Shown in pieces: positions 25,961 through 34,797 of a DNA stretch of 63,248 bases; position 1 is the stretch's first letter; every line of letters starts with the position of its first letter. This DNA comes from Spirochaetales bacterium (GTDB lineage Bacteria; Spirochaetota; Leptospiria; Leptospirales; Leptonemataceae). The position numbers and the translations under genes are program-made. The notes beneath the pieces were generated by a model, which searched no databases, had not been told where the DNA came from, and saw only the letters and a program-made list of their open reading frames with translations. The stretch lies in assembly GCA_024233935.1 (NCBI GenBank), contig JACKOY010000024.1:1-63248 (forward strand). The letters are read 5' to 3'.

Positions 25961-26680
25961 ATGAAATCAGAACTTCGCTCCCAGCTTGTCCGCGCCAAGT
26001 ATGTAAAAGGCGAGGCCACCCTTGAAAAAATTCGGGAGGCCTGCCTCCATGAAATCACGACCCGGGGATACCATCGGACAAGTGTCTGTGAAGTTGTGCG
26101 TCGGGCCAACCTGACCCGGGGGGCCTTTTATAACTACTGGAATTCCCTCGACGATTGCCTGGCCGACCTGATTATCGCGATACGCGATTCGGTTCGCGGT
26201 GATCCTGACGTGCTTGAATTTCAGGATCGGCTCCAGGAAACCTCGGCGGTGGTCCGTAAAGTTAAGACCTCGCTATTTTTGGTGCTGGAAAAGCAGAATC
26301 GTTATGTCTACCTGCCGCTTGCCCTGTTACAGGAAAAGGGACTCCCAAACCAGGACCTGCTCGCGTTGTTACACGAATATGTGAGTCTGGTGCGCGAAGA
26401 ATGGGCGGCAGCAGTTCGCGAGGACCAACGCGAGGGCAATGTGATCCCTGGACTGGATCCGGAAACGATCGCGGTGGTCATCATGAACATGTTTGGCGGC
26501 ATTGTGCACAATACCGAGCTGCGCTTTCGAGAGATGAGTGATGGCCTGATTGATGGCCTGACGCTCTTTTTAAACGGCTGCCTTACGGAAACGTACCGGG
26601 AGCAGCACCCGCTGAAAGCGCTCGTGCCGCCGTCCTTTCACTATCGGAAGCCGATTGTGATCAAGGGCGGGAGCCCATAA
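25961..26680 (+). CDS. TetR-family transcription regulator
   Basis: The 239-residue protein has an N-terminal helix-turn-helix in LEKIREACLHEITTRGYHRT then SVCEVVRRANLTRGAFYNYW, the classic TetR motif. It is followed by an all-helical ligand domain with LETxxR features near the end (ITYRKP-like tail). The ATG at 25961 is chosen; a TTG at 25928 is possible. It is divergent from nadC across about 75 bases, where its operator may lie, and convergent with the PDZ lipoprotein gene, overlapping by about 20 bases. Confidence 0.88.
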   Translation: MKSELRSQLVRAKYVKGEATLEKIREACLHEITTRGYHRTSVCEVVRRANLTRGAFYNYWNSLDDCLADLIIAIRDSVRGDPDVLEFQDRLQETSAVVRKVKTSLFLVLEKQNRYVYLPLALLQEKGLPNQDLLALLHEYVSLVREEWAAAVREDQREGNVIPGLDPETIAVVIMNMFGGIVHNTELRFREMSDGLIDGLTLFLNGCLTETYREQHPLKALVPPSFHYRKPIVIKGGSP

Positions 26681-27077
26681 GGCGGCGCTCTTCGAAGTCC
26701 GTGTCGGGGGGGCGGGGCTCCAGCACAGCATGCAAGGTGTACTCACGGCCATTAGCACGTCGACCCATGATCTCCATACGGTCTCCGGGGCGCAGGCGAT
26801 CAATCTGACGGCGCAGGGCGGGGCCATCTCCAATGTACTGGCCGTTTACGCGGAGAATCGTGTCACCCTGCTCCACCCCGGCCCTCTCGGCCGGGCTATC
26901 GGGCAAGACGGTGACAATAAAGGCTCCGCGCCCGGAATCGAAATAGAGCACGCCCAGGTAGGCGGGGCCATTTATCGCGGCCAGGGGCGTTTCGGCCGTA
27001 GCCGCGCCACGGCAGGCTGCAGAGCACAGAATACCTGCCAGCAAAAGCGGCGCTAAGCGATGGCGCAAATGGTTCAT
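26661..27077 (-). CDS. PDZ-domain lipoprotein
   Basis: The 138-residue protein has a lipoprotein signal (LLAGILCSAAC). A single PDZ domain follows: YLGVLYFD, then VLPDSPAERAGVEQGDTILRVNGQYI, the carboxylate-binding loop and helix of PDZ domains. No protease domain is attached. The start ATG at 27077 follows AGGGGA. It may bind C-terminal tails of envelope proteins. Its 3' end overlaps the TetR gene on the other strand. Confidence 0.8.
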   Translation of the reverse strand: MNHLRHRLAPLLLAGILCSAACRGAATAETPLAAINGPAYLGVLYFDSGRGAFIVTVLPDSPAERAGVEQGDTILRVNGQYIGDGPALRRQIDRLRPGDRMEIMGRRANGREYTLHAVLEPRPPDTDFEERRLMGSRP

Positions 27078-27156
27078 GCAAGTCCCCTGTAAAGGGTATC
27101 GTCGCGCCAGGTCGCGTCCTTGAGGGAGCAAGACGACTACTCGACGATAGAGCGCC

Positions 27157-27387
27157 TCAGCGACGGCGTTTCTTTTTCGAGCGGGCCTTCTTTTTACCCG
27201 CCTTCTTCTTGCCGGCCTTTTTGGTTGCCTTCTTTTTGGGCTTCGGCCAGTCCTTCCGGTAAGCTTGGTCGGATATCTGTTTGGGTTTCAGGCCGTAGCG
27301 GGGGGCGATCTCGCCGGGTTCTTTTCCGGCTTTGTAGGCTTTCTCTATATCTCTTTGTTGCTTCGGAGTGAGGTCTGACCAATTCAT
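27157..27387 (-). CDS. Small basic protein with helix-turn-helix-like head and Lys/Arg tail
   Basis: The 76-residue protein starts WSDLTPKQQRDIEKAYKAGK then PGEIAPRYGLKPKQISDQAY, a plausible helix-turn-helix of the resolvase/terminase-small-subunit type. It ends in about 27 residues made almost only of Lys, Ala, Gly and Arg (KKAGKKKAGKKKARSKKKRR), like the histone H1-type tails of some bacterial nucleoid proteins. The ATG at 27387 has GGAG 11 bases upstream. It probably binds DNA or RNA; the role is unknown. Confidence 0.7.
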   Translation of the reverse strand: MNWSDLTPKQQRDIEKAYKAGKEPGEIAPRYGLKPKQISDQAYRKDWPKPKKKATKKAGKKKAGKKKARSKKKRRR

Positions 27388-27546
27388 ATGCCTGGAATCT
27401 CCTTTGCGTGCAAGCTGAGAGACTGAAGAGACCGCGATTTTTGAGAACTGTCAATAAAAATTGGTTTTTCCTACTATTTGTAGTTCGCGTGTTTGCAGCC
27501 CTTCACTGTCAGGATGACGGTGGTGCAGTGTATTGAGGAAGAAGAC

Positions 27547-29073
27547 GTGCCCGATCCTATTCGCAGATTACTGATCGCCAATCGCGGCGAAATCGCCGTG
27601 CGTGTGATTCGTACATGTCGCCGACTCGGCATAGAGACCGTAGCCGTATTTTCAGAGGCCGACCGGGCAATGCCCCATGTGCGATTGGCCGACCAGAGCG
27701 TCTGCATTGGTCCGGCGGAACCCCACCTCTCCTACTTAAACATTGATGCCCTCATCGATGCCTGCAAACAGACCGGGGCCGGAGCGGTCCATCCTGGTTA
27801 TGGATTCCTTTCTGAAAACGCGAAGTTTGCGGAAAGCCTGCTTGCGGCCGGCATCACATTCGTTGGCCCGCGGGCGGAAACGATGCGGGCGATGGGAGAC
27901 AAGATTGCCGCGCGCAAGTTGATGGAACAGCATGGGGTGCCGGTAGTCCCCGGCTATCACGGCCAGGATCAATCTGCGACAAGGCTGAAACAGGAAGTGG
28001 AGCGCATCGGTTACCCGCTTCTGGTGAAGGCGGCCGCTGGCGGTGGCGGACGCGGCATGCGACTGGTGGAAGAGCACTCGGAGCTTGAAAGCGCGCTCGA
28101 CTCGGCGCGACGCGAGGCGCAGAGTGCGTTTGGCGACGATACCGTCTTTCTCGAACGTTTCGTTCGCAGCCCGCGCCACATCGAGATTCAAGTCTTTGGC
28201 GACCTCCATGGAAATGTTGTCCATCTTTTCGAACGCGATTGTTCCGTTCAGCGACGCCATCAAAAAGTCATCGAAGAAAGTCCCAGCCCGGCCCTCTCGG
28301 AAGACAGCCGAACGGCGATGGCTCATGCAGCGGTGGAAGCGGCACGGGCTGTGCACTACGAGGGAGCCGGCACGGTTGAGTTCATCTACTCCGCCGCCGA
28401 CGCTTCGTTTTACTTTCTGGAAATGAATACGCGGCTCCAGGTAGAGCACCCGGTCACGGAGCTCGTCACGGGCCTGGACCTGGTGGAAGAGCAGATCCGC
28501 GTGGCCGAAGGCAAAGCGCTTTCTTTTTCCCAGGAATCACTACGACAAACCGGGCATGCCATCGAAGTGCGTCTGTATGCCGAAGATCCGACACGCGAAT
28601 TCCTGCCGGCCACGGGGCCGTTGCACTGCTTCGAATATCCCGACACGGTGCGCGTCGATTCGGGAGTGGAGTCCGGTTCGGTCATTTCTATTTTCTATGA
28701 TCCCATGATCGCGAAAGTCATCGCCCACAGTACCGAGGGGCGCGCGGCAGCGATTGAATCACTCCGAAAGTTTTTGGGCGAAGTGCGCCTGTTCGGACCT
28801 GCCAACAATCTGGAGTTCCTGCGGGCGGTCCTCGATCACCCGGAATTTCAGTCAGGCGACTATACGACGCAGTTTATTCCGACCCACTTTCCCCGCTTTC
28901 GGGGACCCCGTCTGGCGCCGGGCGAAGTGGAGCTGGCACGGGTCAGTGCGGGCCTGCTATTTTTTCACGGCGCCCGGAACGTCCAGCAAGCCGGCACCCG
29001 GGCCAGTATTTCCACCCACGGCGGCGATTTGGCTCCCTGGGGTGCAGACCTGGAAGGCTTCCAGATCTGGTGA
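27547..29073 (+). CDS. Biotin carboxylase subunit of an acyl-CoA carboxylase
   Basis: This is a 508-residue ATP-grasp enzyme that carboxylates biotin on a partner carrier. It shows RRLLIANRGEIAVRVIRTCR, HPGYGFLSENAKFAE, the Gly-rich ATP loop KAAAGGGGRGMR, FLERFVRSPRHIEIQ, EMNTRLQVEHPVTE and the C-terminal KVIAHSTEGR. It lacks a biotinyl AMKM site, so a separate carrier protein is needed; none is adjacent. The GTG at 27547 has GAGGA seven bases upstream and fits family N-termini; ATG 27514 and TTG 27493 are alternatives. The last 60 residues are unlike AccC. Confidence 0.88.
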   Translation: MPDPIRRLLIANRGEIAVRVIRTCRRLGIETVAVFSEADRAMPHVRLADQSVCIGPAEPHLSYLNIDALIDACKQTGAGAVHPGYGFLSENAKFAESLLAAGITFVGPRAETMRAMGDKIAARKLMEQHGVPVVPGYHGQDQSATRLKQEVERIGYPLLVKAAAGGGGRGMRLVEEHSELESALDSARREAQSAFGDDTVFLERFVRSPRHIEIQVFGDLHGNVVHLFERDCSVQRRHQKVIEESPSPALSEDSRTAMAHAAVEAARAVHYEGAGTVEFIYSAADASFYFLEMNTRLQVEHPVTELVTGLDLVEEQIRVAEGKALSFSQESLRQTGHAIEVRLYAEDPTREFLPATGPLHCFEYPDTVRVDSGVESGSVISIFYDPMIAKVIAHSTEGRAAAIESLRKFLGEVRLFGPANNLEFLRAVLDHPEFQSGDYTTQFIPTHFPRFRGPRLAPGEVELARVSAGLLFFHGARNVQQAGTRASISTHGGDLAPWGADLEGFQIW

Positions 29074-29090
29074 GCCATAAGAAGCCGGCT

Positions 29091-30392
29091 TTAGTCGCCA
29101 GTAAAGCGAGCGCCGTCGAGGTAAAGAAACTCCTGGTAGAGGTGGGCGCCCCCGGCACCCGTCGCACGGATCACCACCGGAAGATATCCGCGCGTAGAAC
29201 TGAAGGCCGGGATCGCGCCACTGAACGTGCCACCCCCTTCGGTCAGCCTTACGGCGTGGCCGGCAACGCTGAGGCGCACGCTATCGGGCCGCACGCCCCC
29301 CAATGTAAGTCGAATCGATTGCCCCGCACGAACGGAAGCGCCATCGGAAGGTTCGATGCGCAGTTGGTTCGGACTCTGTAAACGCAGGCTGGACGCAAAT
29401 ACCTGCAGGCTGTGCCCGGATGTAACCATATATCGATTCATGGTCAGCGGTTCATCGCCGGAACGATTGCCGCCGGGCTGAATGGTAAAACCAAGTTCGT
29501 AGCCGACGGCCCGCGCTTCTTCGATCACACGCCGGTCATAAACTCCAAAAGGATAGGCGATCATACGCACCGTTGTGTTCAGGTTTGCCTCGAGTATGCG
29601 TTTAGAGCGTTCCAGCTGGTCGCGAATGCCCCGGCGGTCCATCGCGGGCAACATCGGGTGCCAGAGCGTGTGCGATGCCACTTCGAAACGACCGCTGCGA
29701 ACAAGCTCCTGGACCTGGCGCCAGTTCATGTAGCGCGACCGGCTGGCAGAGATGATCGTCGGATATAAAAACAAAACGGCATTGAAGTCGTACCGGGCAA
29801 GCAGGGGCGCAACTTCGGTGTAGTTCGAAAGCGATCCGTCGTCGAACGTAATGAGAATCGGTTTTGCGGGCAAGGTTACCGTCCGCCCCAGCATGTAGGC
29901 GATCAGTTGTTCCTGTCGAATACTCTGGTAGCCCTGCTCGTTCAGATAACGCAGTTGTTCTTCGAAGCGTTCGGGACGAATATTGAAACCGTCCATATCG
30001 CCCCCATCTGCGAAAACGTGATGATAACAAAGCACAGGAATGCCCGGTTCGCTGGCCCGGGCAATCGGTTGTACAGTCGCGCTGCTCGCCAGATCTGCGC
30101 GCACGGTGTGCGCCCCGGGTACGGGTCGGTCTTCCCGGCTCCAGGTCGGATTCTCCCAGACCGAAGCTCCCGCGGCGGGCGGGGACGAGGCCTGCGCGAT
30201 CTCGGGCATCCGGGATACGTCGGCCGGCGGCATTAACTCGGTCACCAGCAGAGGTGGAGCGTCGTTGCGCACCGCACCGGGCGAAGGCACGGGGTCCGGT
30301 TCGGCCGAAACAGCGGGCTGGCTGCAGTTCGATACGCAGCAGGATACTATGAGAAGAAAGCAAACAGCAAATGCACGGGAACGTGGCGCCAC
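29091..30392 (-). CDS. Polysaccharide deacetylase (CE4) lipoprotein
   Basis: The 433-residue protein starts with a signal ending in VSCCVSNC, with possible lipidation. A Pro/Ala-rich linker follows, then a NodB-type domain: VLCYHHVF, ILITFDDGSLSN (catalytic Asp and metal Asp), VASHTLWHPML (metal His pair) and IAYPFGVYDRR. A C-terminal beta domain follows. CE4 enzymes remove acetyl groups from peptidoglycan or secreted glycans. The start is GTG at 30392, since no ATG precedes the signal in frame. Confidence 0.85.
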   Translation of the reverse strand: MAPRSRAFAVCFLLIVSCCVSNCSQPAVSAEPDPVPSPGAVRNDAPPLLVTELMPPADVSRMPEIAQASSPPAAGASVWENPTWSREDRPVPGAHTVRADLASSATVQPIARASEPGIPVLCYHHVFADGGDMDGFNIRPERFEEQLRYLNEQGYQSIRQEQLIAYMLGRTVTLPAKPILITFDDGSLSNYTEVAPLLARYDFNAVLFLYPTIISASRSRYMNWRQVQELVRSGRFEVASHTLWHPMLPAMDRRGIRDQLERSKRILEANLNTTVRMIAYPFGVYDRRVIEEARAVGYELGFTIQPGGNRSGDEPLTMNRYMVTSGHSLQVFASSLRLQSPNQLRIEPSDGASVRAGQSIRLTLGGVRPDSVRLSVAGHAVRLTEGGGTFSGAIPAFSSTRGYLPVVIRATGAGGAHLYQEFLYLDGARFTGD

Positions 30393-30499
30393 AATAATGA
30401 TTTTCGGTCGCTGCCTCCCGGTGCCGGTGCATTTTGCACTACGGCATAATTGATTGACCAGGACCCGGAAGCGCTCTTCTTAGTCCCGTTTCCCCTGCC

Positions 30500-32068
30500 A
30501 TGCAGACCCAAAAAGCCAAACCGCAAATTTGGAGTTCCCGGGTGGGTGTAATCTTCGCCGTGATGGGCAGCGCCATCGGGCTGGGAAACTTTTTGAGATT
30601 TCCCGGCCTCGCGGCGAAATACGGGGGCGGCAGTTTCATGATCCCGTACGCCGTGGCCTTCCTGCTTCTGGGTCTGCCGATCGCCTGGGCCGAGTGGTCT
30701 CTGGGGCGCATGGGTGGTCGCAAGGGCTTCAACTCCTCCCCCGGCATATTCTTCGCGCTCTGGAAGAACCGGGCCGCTCCCTACCTGGGCGTGTTGGGCC
30801 TCATGATCCCGATCGGCATCTACATGTACTACGTTTATATCGAAGCCTGGTGCCTCTACTATGCGATTGGTTATCTCACGGGAACCGTACCCGGCGGCAA
30901 CGATCCGACGGTGTTTGCGAGTTTCTTTGAGTCTTTCACCGGTCAGGGTCGCGATGGCGCGCTCTTCAACCAGGGGCTCAAACCGGCGGTCTGGATGCTT
31001 CTGATTTGCTTCGCTTTGAATTTTGCGGTGGTCTACCGCGGACTGAACAAGGGCATCGAACTCATATCACGCGTAGCGATTCCCGTGCTGTTCTTGTGCG
31101 CCTTCGGCGTTCTGTTTCGTGTGCTCACCCTCGGCACGCCCGACCCCGCTTTTCCGGAACGAAACGTGCTGAATGGATTGGGATTCATGTGGAACCCCAA
31201 CTATGGCGACAAGACTTTCCTCGAGAGTTTGGCCAATCCCGAAATGTGGCTCGAAGCCGCGGGTCAGATGTTTTTCTCCCTGTCGGTGGGCTTTGGAATC
31301 ATCATCACGTACGCAAGCTATGTTCATCAGGACGAAGACATTGTGCTTTCAGGCACCACTTCGGCCGCCGGCAATCTCTTTGCCGAAGTAGCTCTGGGAG
31401 GGCTCATCACAATCCCGGCCGCCTTTGTTTTTCTGGGGCCGGAGAATGCCGGTGGGAGCACGTTTCAGCTGGGGTTCATGACGCTTCCGAACGTATTTGC
31501 GCGCATGGCGCTGGGCCAGGTGGTGGGCTTTTTATGGTTTGGTCTTTTGTTTATTGCGGCCATCACAAGCTCAATCTCCATGCTGCAACCGGCGATTGCA
31601 TTTTTCGAAGAGGGGCTCGGACTGGGAAGGCGAGCGGCGGTTACCATTCTGGGCTTCATTACCCTGGTGGGAACGACGTTTGTTGTGTTCTTCTCGCACA
31701 ATCTCAAGGCCCTGGACATGATGGACTTCTGGGTGGGCAATGTGCTGATCTACCTGCTGGCAACCGTGACCATCACGGCCTTTGCCTGGGGCATCGGAGC
31801 GGAGAAGGGCGTGGCCGAGGCAGAACGGGGCTCTCTCATGCGCGTTCCCCGCGTATTTCTTTTTATCATGCGTTACGTGTCCCCGCTTTACCTGGTCTTG
31901 ATTTTCGTATTCTGGATGTACGCAAAACTTCCCGACTACTGGCTGCAGGTCCAAACCGATGATGTGTCCTTCTATACGCTGACCTTTCTAATTGTAGTGG
32001 GAGTTTTCCTGAGCATGCTGGTCGCGACCGCGGCGCGACGCTGGCGTAAGCAGGAGGGGCAATCATGA
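30500..32068 (+). CDS. Neurotransmitter:sodium symporter family transporter
   Basis: The 522-residue protein has about 12 membrane helices with NSS landmarks: WSSRVGVIFAVMGSAIGLGN then FLRFPGLAAKYGGGSFMIPY (first helix with the unwound substrate site), GLPIAWAEWSLGRMGG, FFSLSVGFGIIITYASYV and the helix-8 SSISMLQ. It takes up an amino acid or similar amine with Na+. The ATG is at 30500. A 50-residue membrane protein overlaps its stop codon (ATGA), as in MetP-MetS transporters, which suggests methionine or alanine uptake. Confidence 0.92.
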   Translation: MQTQKAKPQIWSSRVGVIFAVMGSAIGLGNFLRFPGLAAKYGGGSFMIPYAVAFLLLGLPIAWAEWSLGRMGGRKGFNSSPGIFFALWKNRAAPYLGVLGLMIPIGIYMYYVYIEAWCLYYAIGYLTGTVPGGNDPTVFASFFESFTGQGRDGALFNQGLKPAVWMLLICFALNFAVVYRGLNKGIELISRVAIPVLFLCAFGVLFRVLTLGTPDPAFPERNVLNGLGFMWNPNYGDKTFLESLANPEMWLEAAGQMFFSLSVGFGIIITYASYVHQDEDIVLSGTTSAAGNLFAEVALGGLITIPAAFVFLGPENAGGSTFQLGFMTLPNVFARMALGQVVGFLWFGLLFIAAITSSISMLQPAIAFFEEGLGLGRRAAVTILGFITLVGTTFVVFFSHNLKALDMMDFWVGNVLIYLLATVTITAFAWGIGAEKGVAEAERGSLMRVPRVFLFIMRYVSPLYLVLIFVFWMYAKLPDYWLQVQTDDVSFYTLTFLIVVGVFLSMLVATAARRWRKQEGQS

Positions 32069-32217
32069 CCCCGGGCGGCTGGCTGGTGATGGGAATCTGT
32101 GTGGGCGGTGTGACCGTTTTTTTCGCCTGGACTTTGCTACTCGCTTTGACGCGTGAGAGCGACGATAGCCACCTGCATTCCACGCGGGACGAACCCCCGG
32201 ACGTGCACAGCGACTGA
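32065..32217 (+). CDS. Single-helix small protein, probable NSS-transporter subunit (MetS-like)
   Basis: This is a 50-residue protein whose ATG overlaps the symporter stop (ATGA) and has GGAGGGG eight bases upstream. It holds one membrane helix (WLVMGICVGGVTVFFAWTLL) with an acidic C-terminal tail. In Corynebacterium the small MetS protein is needed by the NSS transporter MetP, and tiny single-helix genes follow many bacterial NSS genes. Homology to MetS is inferred from position and size, not from sequence identity. Confidence 0.7.
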   Translation: MTPGGWLVMGICVGGVTVFFAWTLLLALTRESDDSHLHSTRDEPPDVHSD

Positions 32218-32223
32218 GTTATC

Positions 32224-33018
32224 ATGAGACAAATTGAATGTGAGTTTGAGACGATTGGAGAGCGGGCGCGGATCGCCGTTCTCTATCTAAATAACCCGCA
32301 TACACGCAACTCCATGACCCTGGAAATGGGCATGGCCTTCAACAATCAGCTACACAGCCTGGCCTCGGAAGATCCTCCGGTGCGCGCGGTGGTCATCACG
32401 GGACGCAACGGGGTTTTTTCGAGTGGCGGCGACTTCGGGCTTTTGCGCAGTTTTGCAGACAAAGATCCGGAAGAAAACCAGCGCTACATGTCTTCGTTCT
32501 ACCGGCTGTTTCTGGATATTCGTGACATGCCCTTCCCCGCCATTGCGGCAGTAAACGGTCACGCGGTGGGCGCTTCTCTGGCGTTGGCCCTTGCCTGCGA
32601 CCTGCGTTACTTCGTGCCGGACGGCAAGTATGCCTTAAACTTCGTGCGCATCGGCATTCACCCCGGCATGGGCTCCAGTTTTCTCGTGAAAGAAGTAGCC
32701 GGCCTGCACAATGCCCAGGAGTTGCTTTTTACCGGCCGTTACATCAACGGCGAAGAATGCCTGCGGCGCGGACTCTGCCACGCACTGTATTCCCCGGACG
32801 AAATTGCCGCGCGCGCTATCGACACGGCGCGCGAGATCGCCACTGCGGCGCCCCAGGCGGTGCGGTTGCTGAAGCGCGGGCTTTACCGGAGTGAAACCCT
32901 TGAGGCGGCTCTGGAATATGAGTCCGCCAGTCAGGCCCAGAATTACGCCACGCGGGACTTTCGAGAAGCGCTCGACTCCATCGACGAAAAACGAAAACCG
33001 GTCTTTCGGGACGAGTAG
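32224..33018 (+). CDS. Enoyl-CoA hydratase/isomerase family protein
   Basis: The 264-residue crotonase-fold protein has the oxyanion-hole segments VVITGRNGVFSSGGDF and AAVNGHAVGASLALALACDL, then FVRIGIHPGMGSSFLVKEVA. The first catalytic Glu position of hydratases is not obvious, since HPGMGSS replaces the usual PExG, so hydration activity is uncertain. It starts at 32224, six bases after the small transporter subunit, and may be cotranscribed. The substrate is unknown. Confidence 0.85.
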   Translation: MRQIECEFETIGERARIAVLYLNNPHTRNSMTLEMGMAFNNQLHSLASEDPPVRAVVITGRNGVFSSGGDFGLLRSFADKDPEENQRYMSSFYRLFLDIRDMPFPAIAAVNGHAVGASLALALACDLRYFVPDGKYALNFVRIGIHPGMGSSFLVKEVAGLHNAQELLFTGRYINGEECLRRGLCHALYSPDEIAARAIDTAREIATAAPQAVRLLKRGLYRSETLEAALEYESASQAQNYATRDFREALDSIDEKRKPVFRDE

Positions 33019-33084
33019 CCTCCGAAACGATCACCTGGTTTATTCGTCTAAGAATGTATCTGCGCCACGCGCAGCTTTGGGGTC

Positions 33085-34101
33085 ATGAAGAAAAACAAGT
33101 CCGATAGCGCTGCCTCACGGCTGCGCATAGTGGTAATCGCAGCGATCGCGATTGTGCTCGGGGGCGGCCTCTTGCTTGCGGCCACCGGCCCCGGAAGCGC
33201 CGTGGGCGATGGCAGCCATACAATCGTATACGAAGTGCCGGCCGGCTCTGGCGCCATTCGGGTGGCGCATGACCTTTTCGAAGAAGGCGTACTCGCCGAT
33301 CCGGCTTACTTCCGCTGGTACTTGACGCTGACCGGCAACGCGGGCGCCATCAAAACCGGAGTCTACGAATTGAACGATGGCATGAGCGCGGCCGAAATCG
33401 CCACGATCCTCGTCGAAGGACGGGTGCGCATGCAGAGCCTGACGATCCCGGAAGGCTGGAACAATCGACAGATCGGCGACTATCTGGCCGAACAAGGACT
33501 GATCGAAAATCGTGAAGAGTTTCTACGGCTGGCCCGGGATCCGGATGTCCTGCGCCGGTTCGGAATTCTGGACGAAACCACCGAGGGTTACCTGTTCCCC
33601 GAAACCTATCTGGTGCCCGACGGCTACTCTGCGGCGCAACTGCAGGTGCGCATGCTGGAGCGTTTCCAGGCTGTGATCGCTGAACTTGCTCCGGAAGGCA
33701 TGTCGGCCCGGGAGATTCGGGACCGGGTTGTGCTGGCCTCGATTGTGGAACGTGAAGCGGTCCGACCGGAAGAGCGCCCCATGATGGCGCGGGTGTTTTT
33801 GAATCGTCTGGACCAACGCATGCGCCTGGAATCCTGCGCGACCATCCAGTATCTGCTGGACCGGCCGCGCGCGCGCCTCTACGAGCGGGACCTGCGGATA
33901 CCCTCGCCGTACAATACCTATCAGCACGCCGGTCTGCCGCCGGGTCCTATCTCCAACCCGGGCCGCGCCGCGCTCGAAGCTGCCTTCCAGCCGATAGAAA
34001 ACGACTATCTGTTCTTCGTGCTCAAACCCGACGGATCGCACCACTTCTCGCGCACCTACCAGGAACACCTGGACGCCAAACGACGCTTCCTGGGCACCTG
34101 A
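33085..34101 (+). CDS. mltG: Endolytic murein transglycosylase MltG
   Basis: The 338-residue protein has one N-terminal membrane helix (LRIVVIAAIAIVLGGGLLLA), a LysM-like domain, and the YceG catalytic region: ETTEGYLFPETYLVP, ASIVEREAV (catalytic Glu), MARVFLNRLDQRMRLESCAT, YNTYQHAGLPPGPISNPG and YLFFV. MltG cuts nascent peptidoglycan strands and sets glycan length. The coiled-coil gene follows 40 bases later. Confidence 0.93.
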   Translation: MKKNKSDSAASRLRIVVIAAIAIVLGGGLLLAATGPGSAVGDGSHTIVYEVPAGSGAIRVAHDLFEEGVLADPAYFRWYLTLTGNAGAIKTGVYELNDGMSAAEIATILVEGRVRMQSLTIPEGWNNRQIGDYLAEQGLIENREEFLRLARDPDVLRRFGILDETTEGYLFPETYLVPDGYSAAQLQVRMLERFQAVIAELAPEGMSAREIRDRVVLASIVEREAVRPEERPMMARVFLNRLDQRMRLESCATIQYLLDRPRARLYERDLRIPSPYNTYQHAGLPPGPISNPGRAALEAAFQPIENDYLFFVLKPDGSHHFSRTYQEHLDAKRRFLGT

Positions 34102-34142
34102 AAGGCCGAAATCCTGCCGATATAGTTCAGCAGGAGGCTTTT

Positions 34143-34631
34143 GTGAGGAAGGCAGCGTTACAAGAGAAGCCCACGGAGATCACGAACATTCCCCCCGACG
34201 AACTACAGTCCATCGCCAAACGCCTGCAGAGTTCCCTGAAAGAGCTGGAGCGCGAGTACCAGGCCCTGGCAAAGGACCTGGCCGAGAAACGGGCCCGCCG
34301 GGCGGAACGCCTGCGGGAGCTTCGCCACGACCCGCGTTATAACCGGGCCCGCCTGCTCAAGATCGCGCGCTTTCTGGAACGCTCGCGGGCCTACCAGGAG
34401 CGTCAGAAACGTTTTCTTTCCCGCCTCCAGGAACACCAGACCCGTAACGAAGAACTGCTGGTCCGCATCGCCGCCCGTCTGGCTGAGATTGAGGGCCAGA
34501 CGAGCGCGCCCCCGGCCAGTCTACAGGGAGAGCTTCTGCAGATGCTGGGAGAACTCCGGCAGATGCGTGGCCGGCGCGAAGAGCTGCTGAAGCAAATCCA
34601 GCACCCGGCGAAGCCCCTGGCCGGCCGTTAA
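34143..34631 (+). CDS. Coiled-coil protein, uncharacterised
   Basis: The 162-residue product is almost entirely helical and charged, with heptad patterns from residue 20 to 155 (LQSSLKELEREYQALAKDLA and ERSRAYQERQKRFLSRLQEH). No signal peptide or membrane segment is seen. The GTG start at 34143 is supported by AGGAGG seven bases upstream. The function is unknown; position behind mltG hints at an envelope link but is not proof. Confidence 0.7.
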   Translation: MRKAALQEKPTEITNIPPDELQSIAKRLQSSLKELEREYQALAKDLAEKRARRAERLRELRHDPRYNRARLLKIARFLERSRAYQERQKRFLSRLQEHQTRNEELLVRIAARLAEIEGQTSAPPASLQGELLQMLGELRQMRGRREELLKQIQHPAKPLAGR

Positions 34632-34797
34632 AGAACCGCCCGGGAGGACCGGAAGATGGTTCTGCGAGCCTGGAAAGCGCGTGGCATGGTGCATCCGGGG
34701 GAGATTTTTTTAGCGGCCTGCCTGGTGCTCAATTTGCCTTGACCGGGTCCTGAGCCCGGAATTTCTGTCCTTCCTACGCCCTCCGGGGGCCGTTTTT

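Noticed and set aside
34656..34742. A 28-codon frame before rplM with a GGAGG site (contains VHPGEIFLA)
   Set aside because: The likeness to HigA-type starts is too short, and it may be a chance frame in the rplM leader region.
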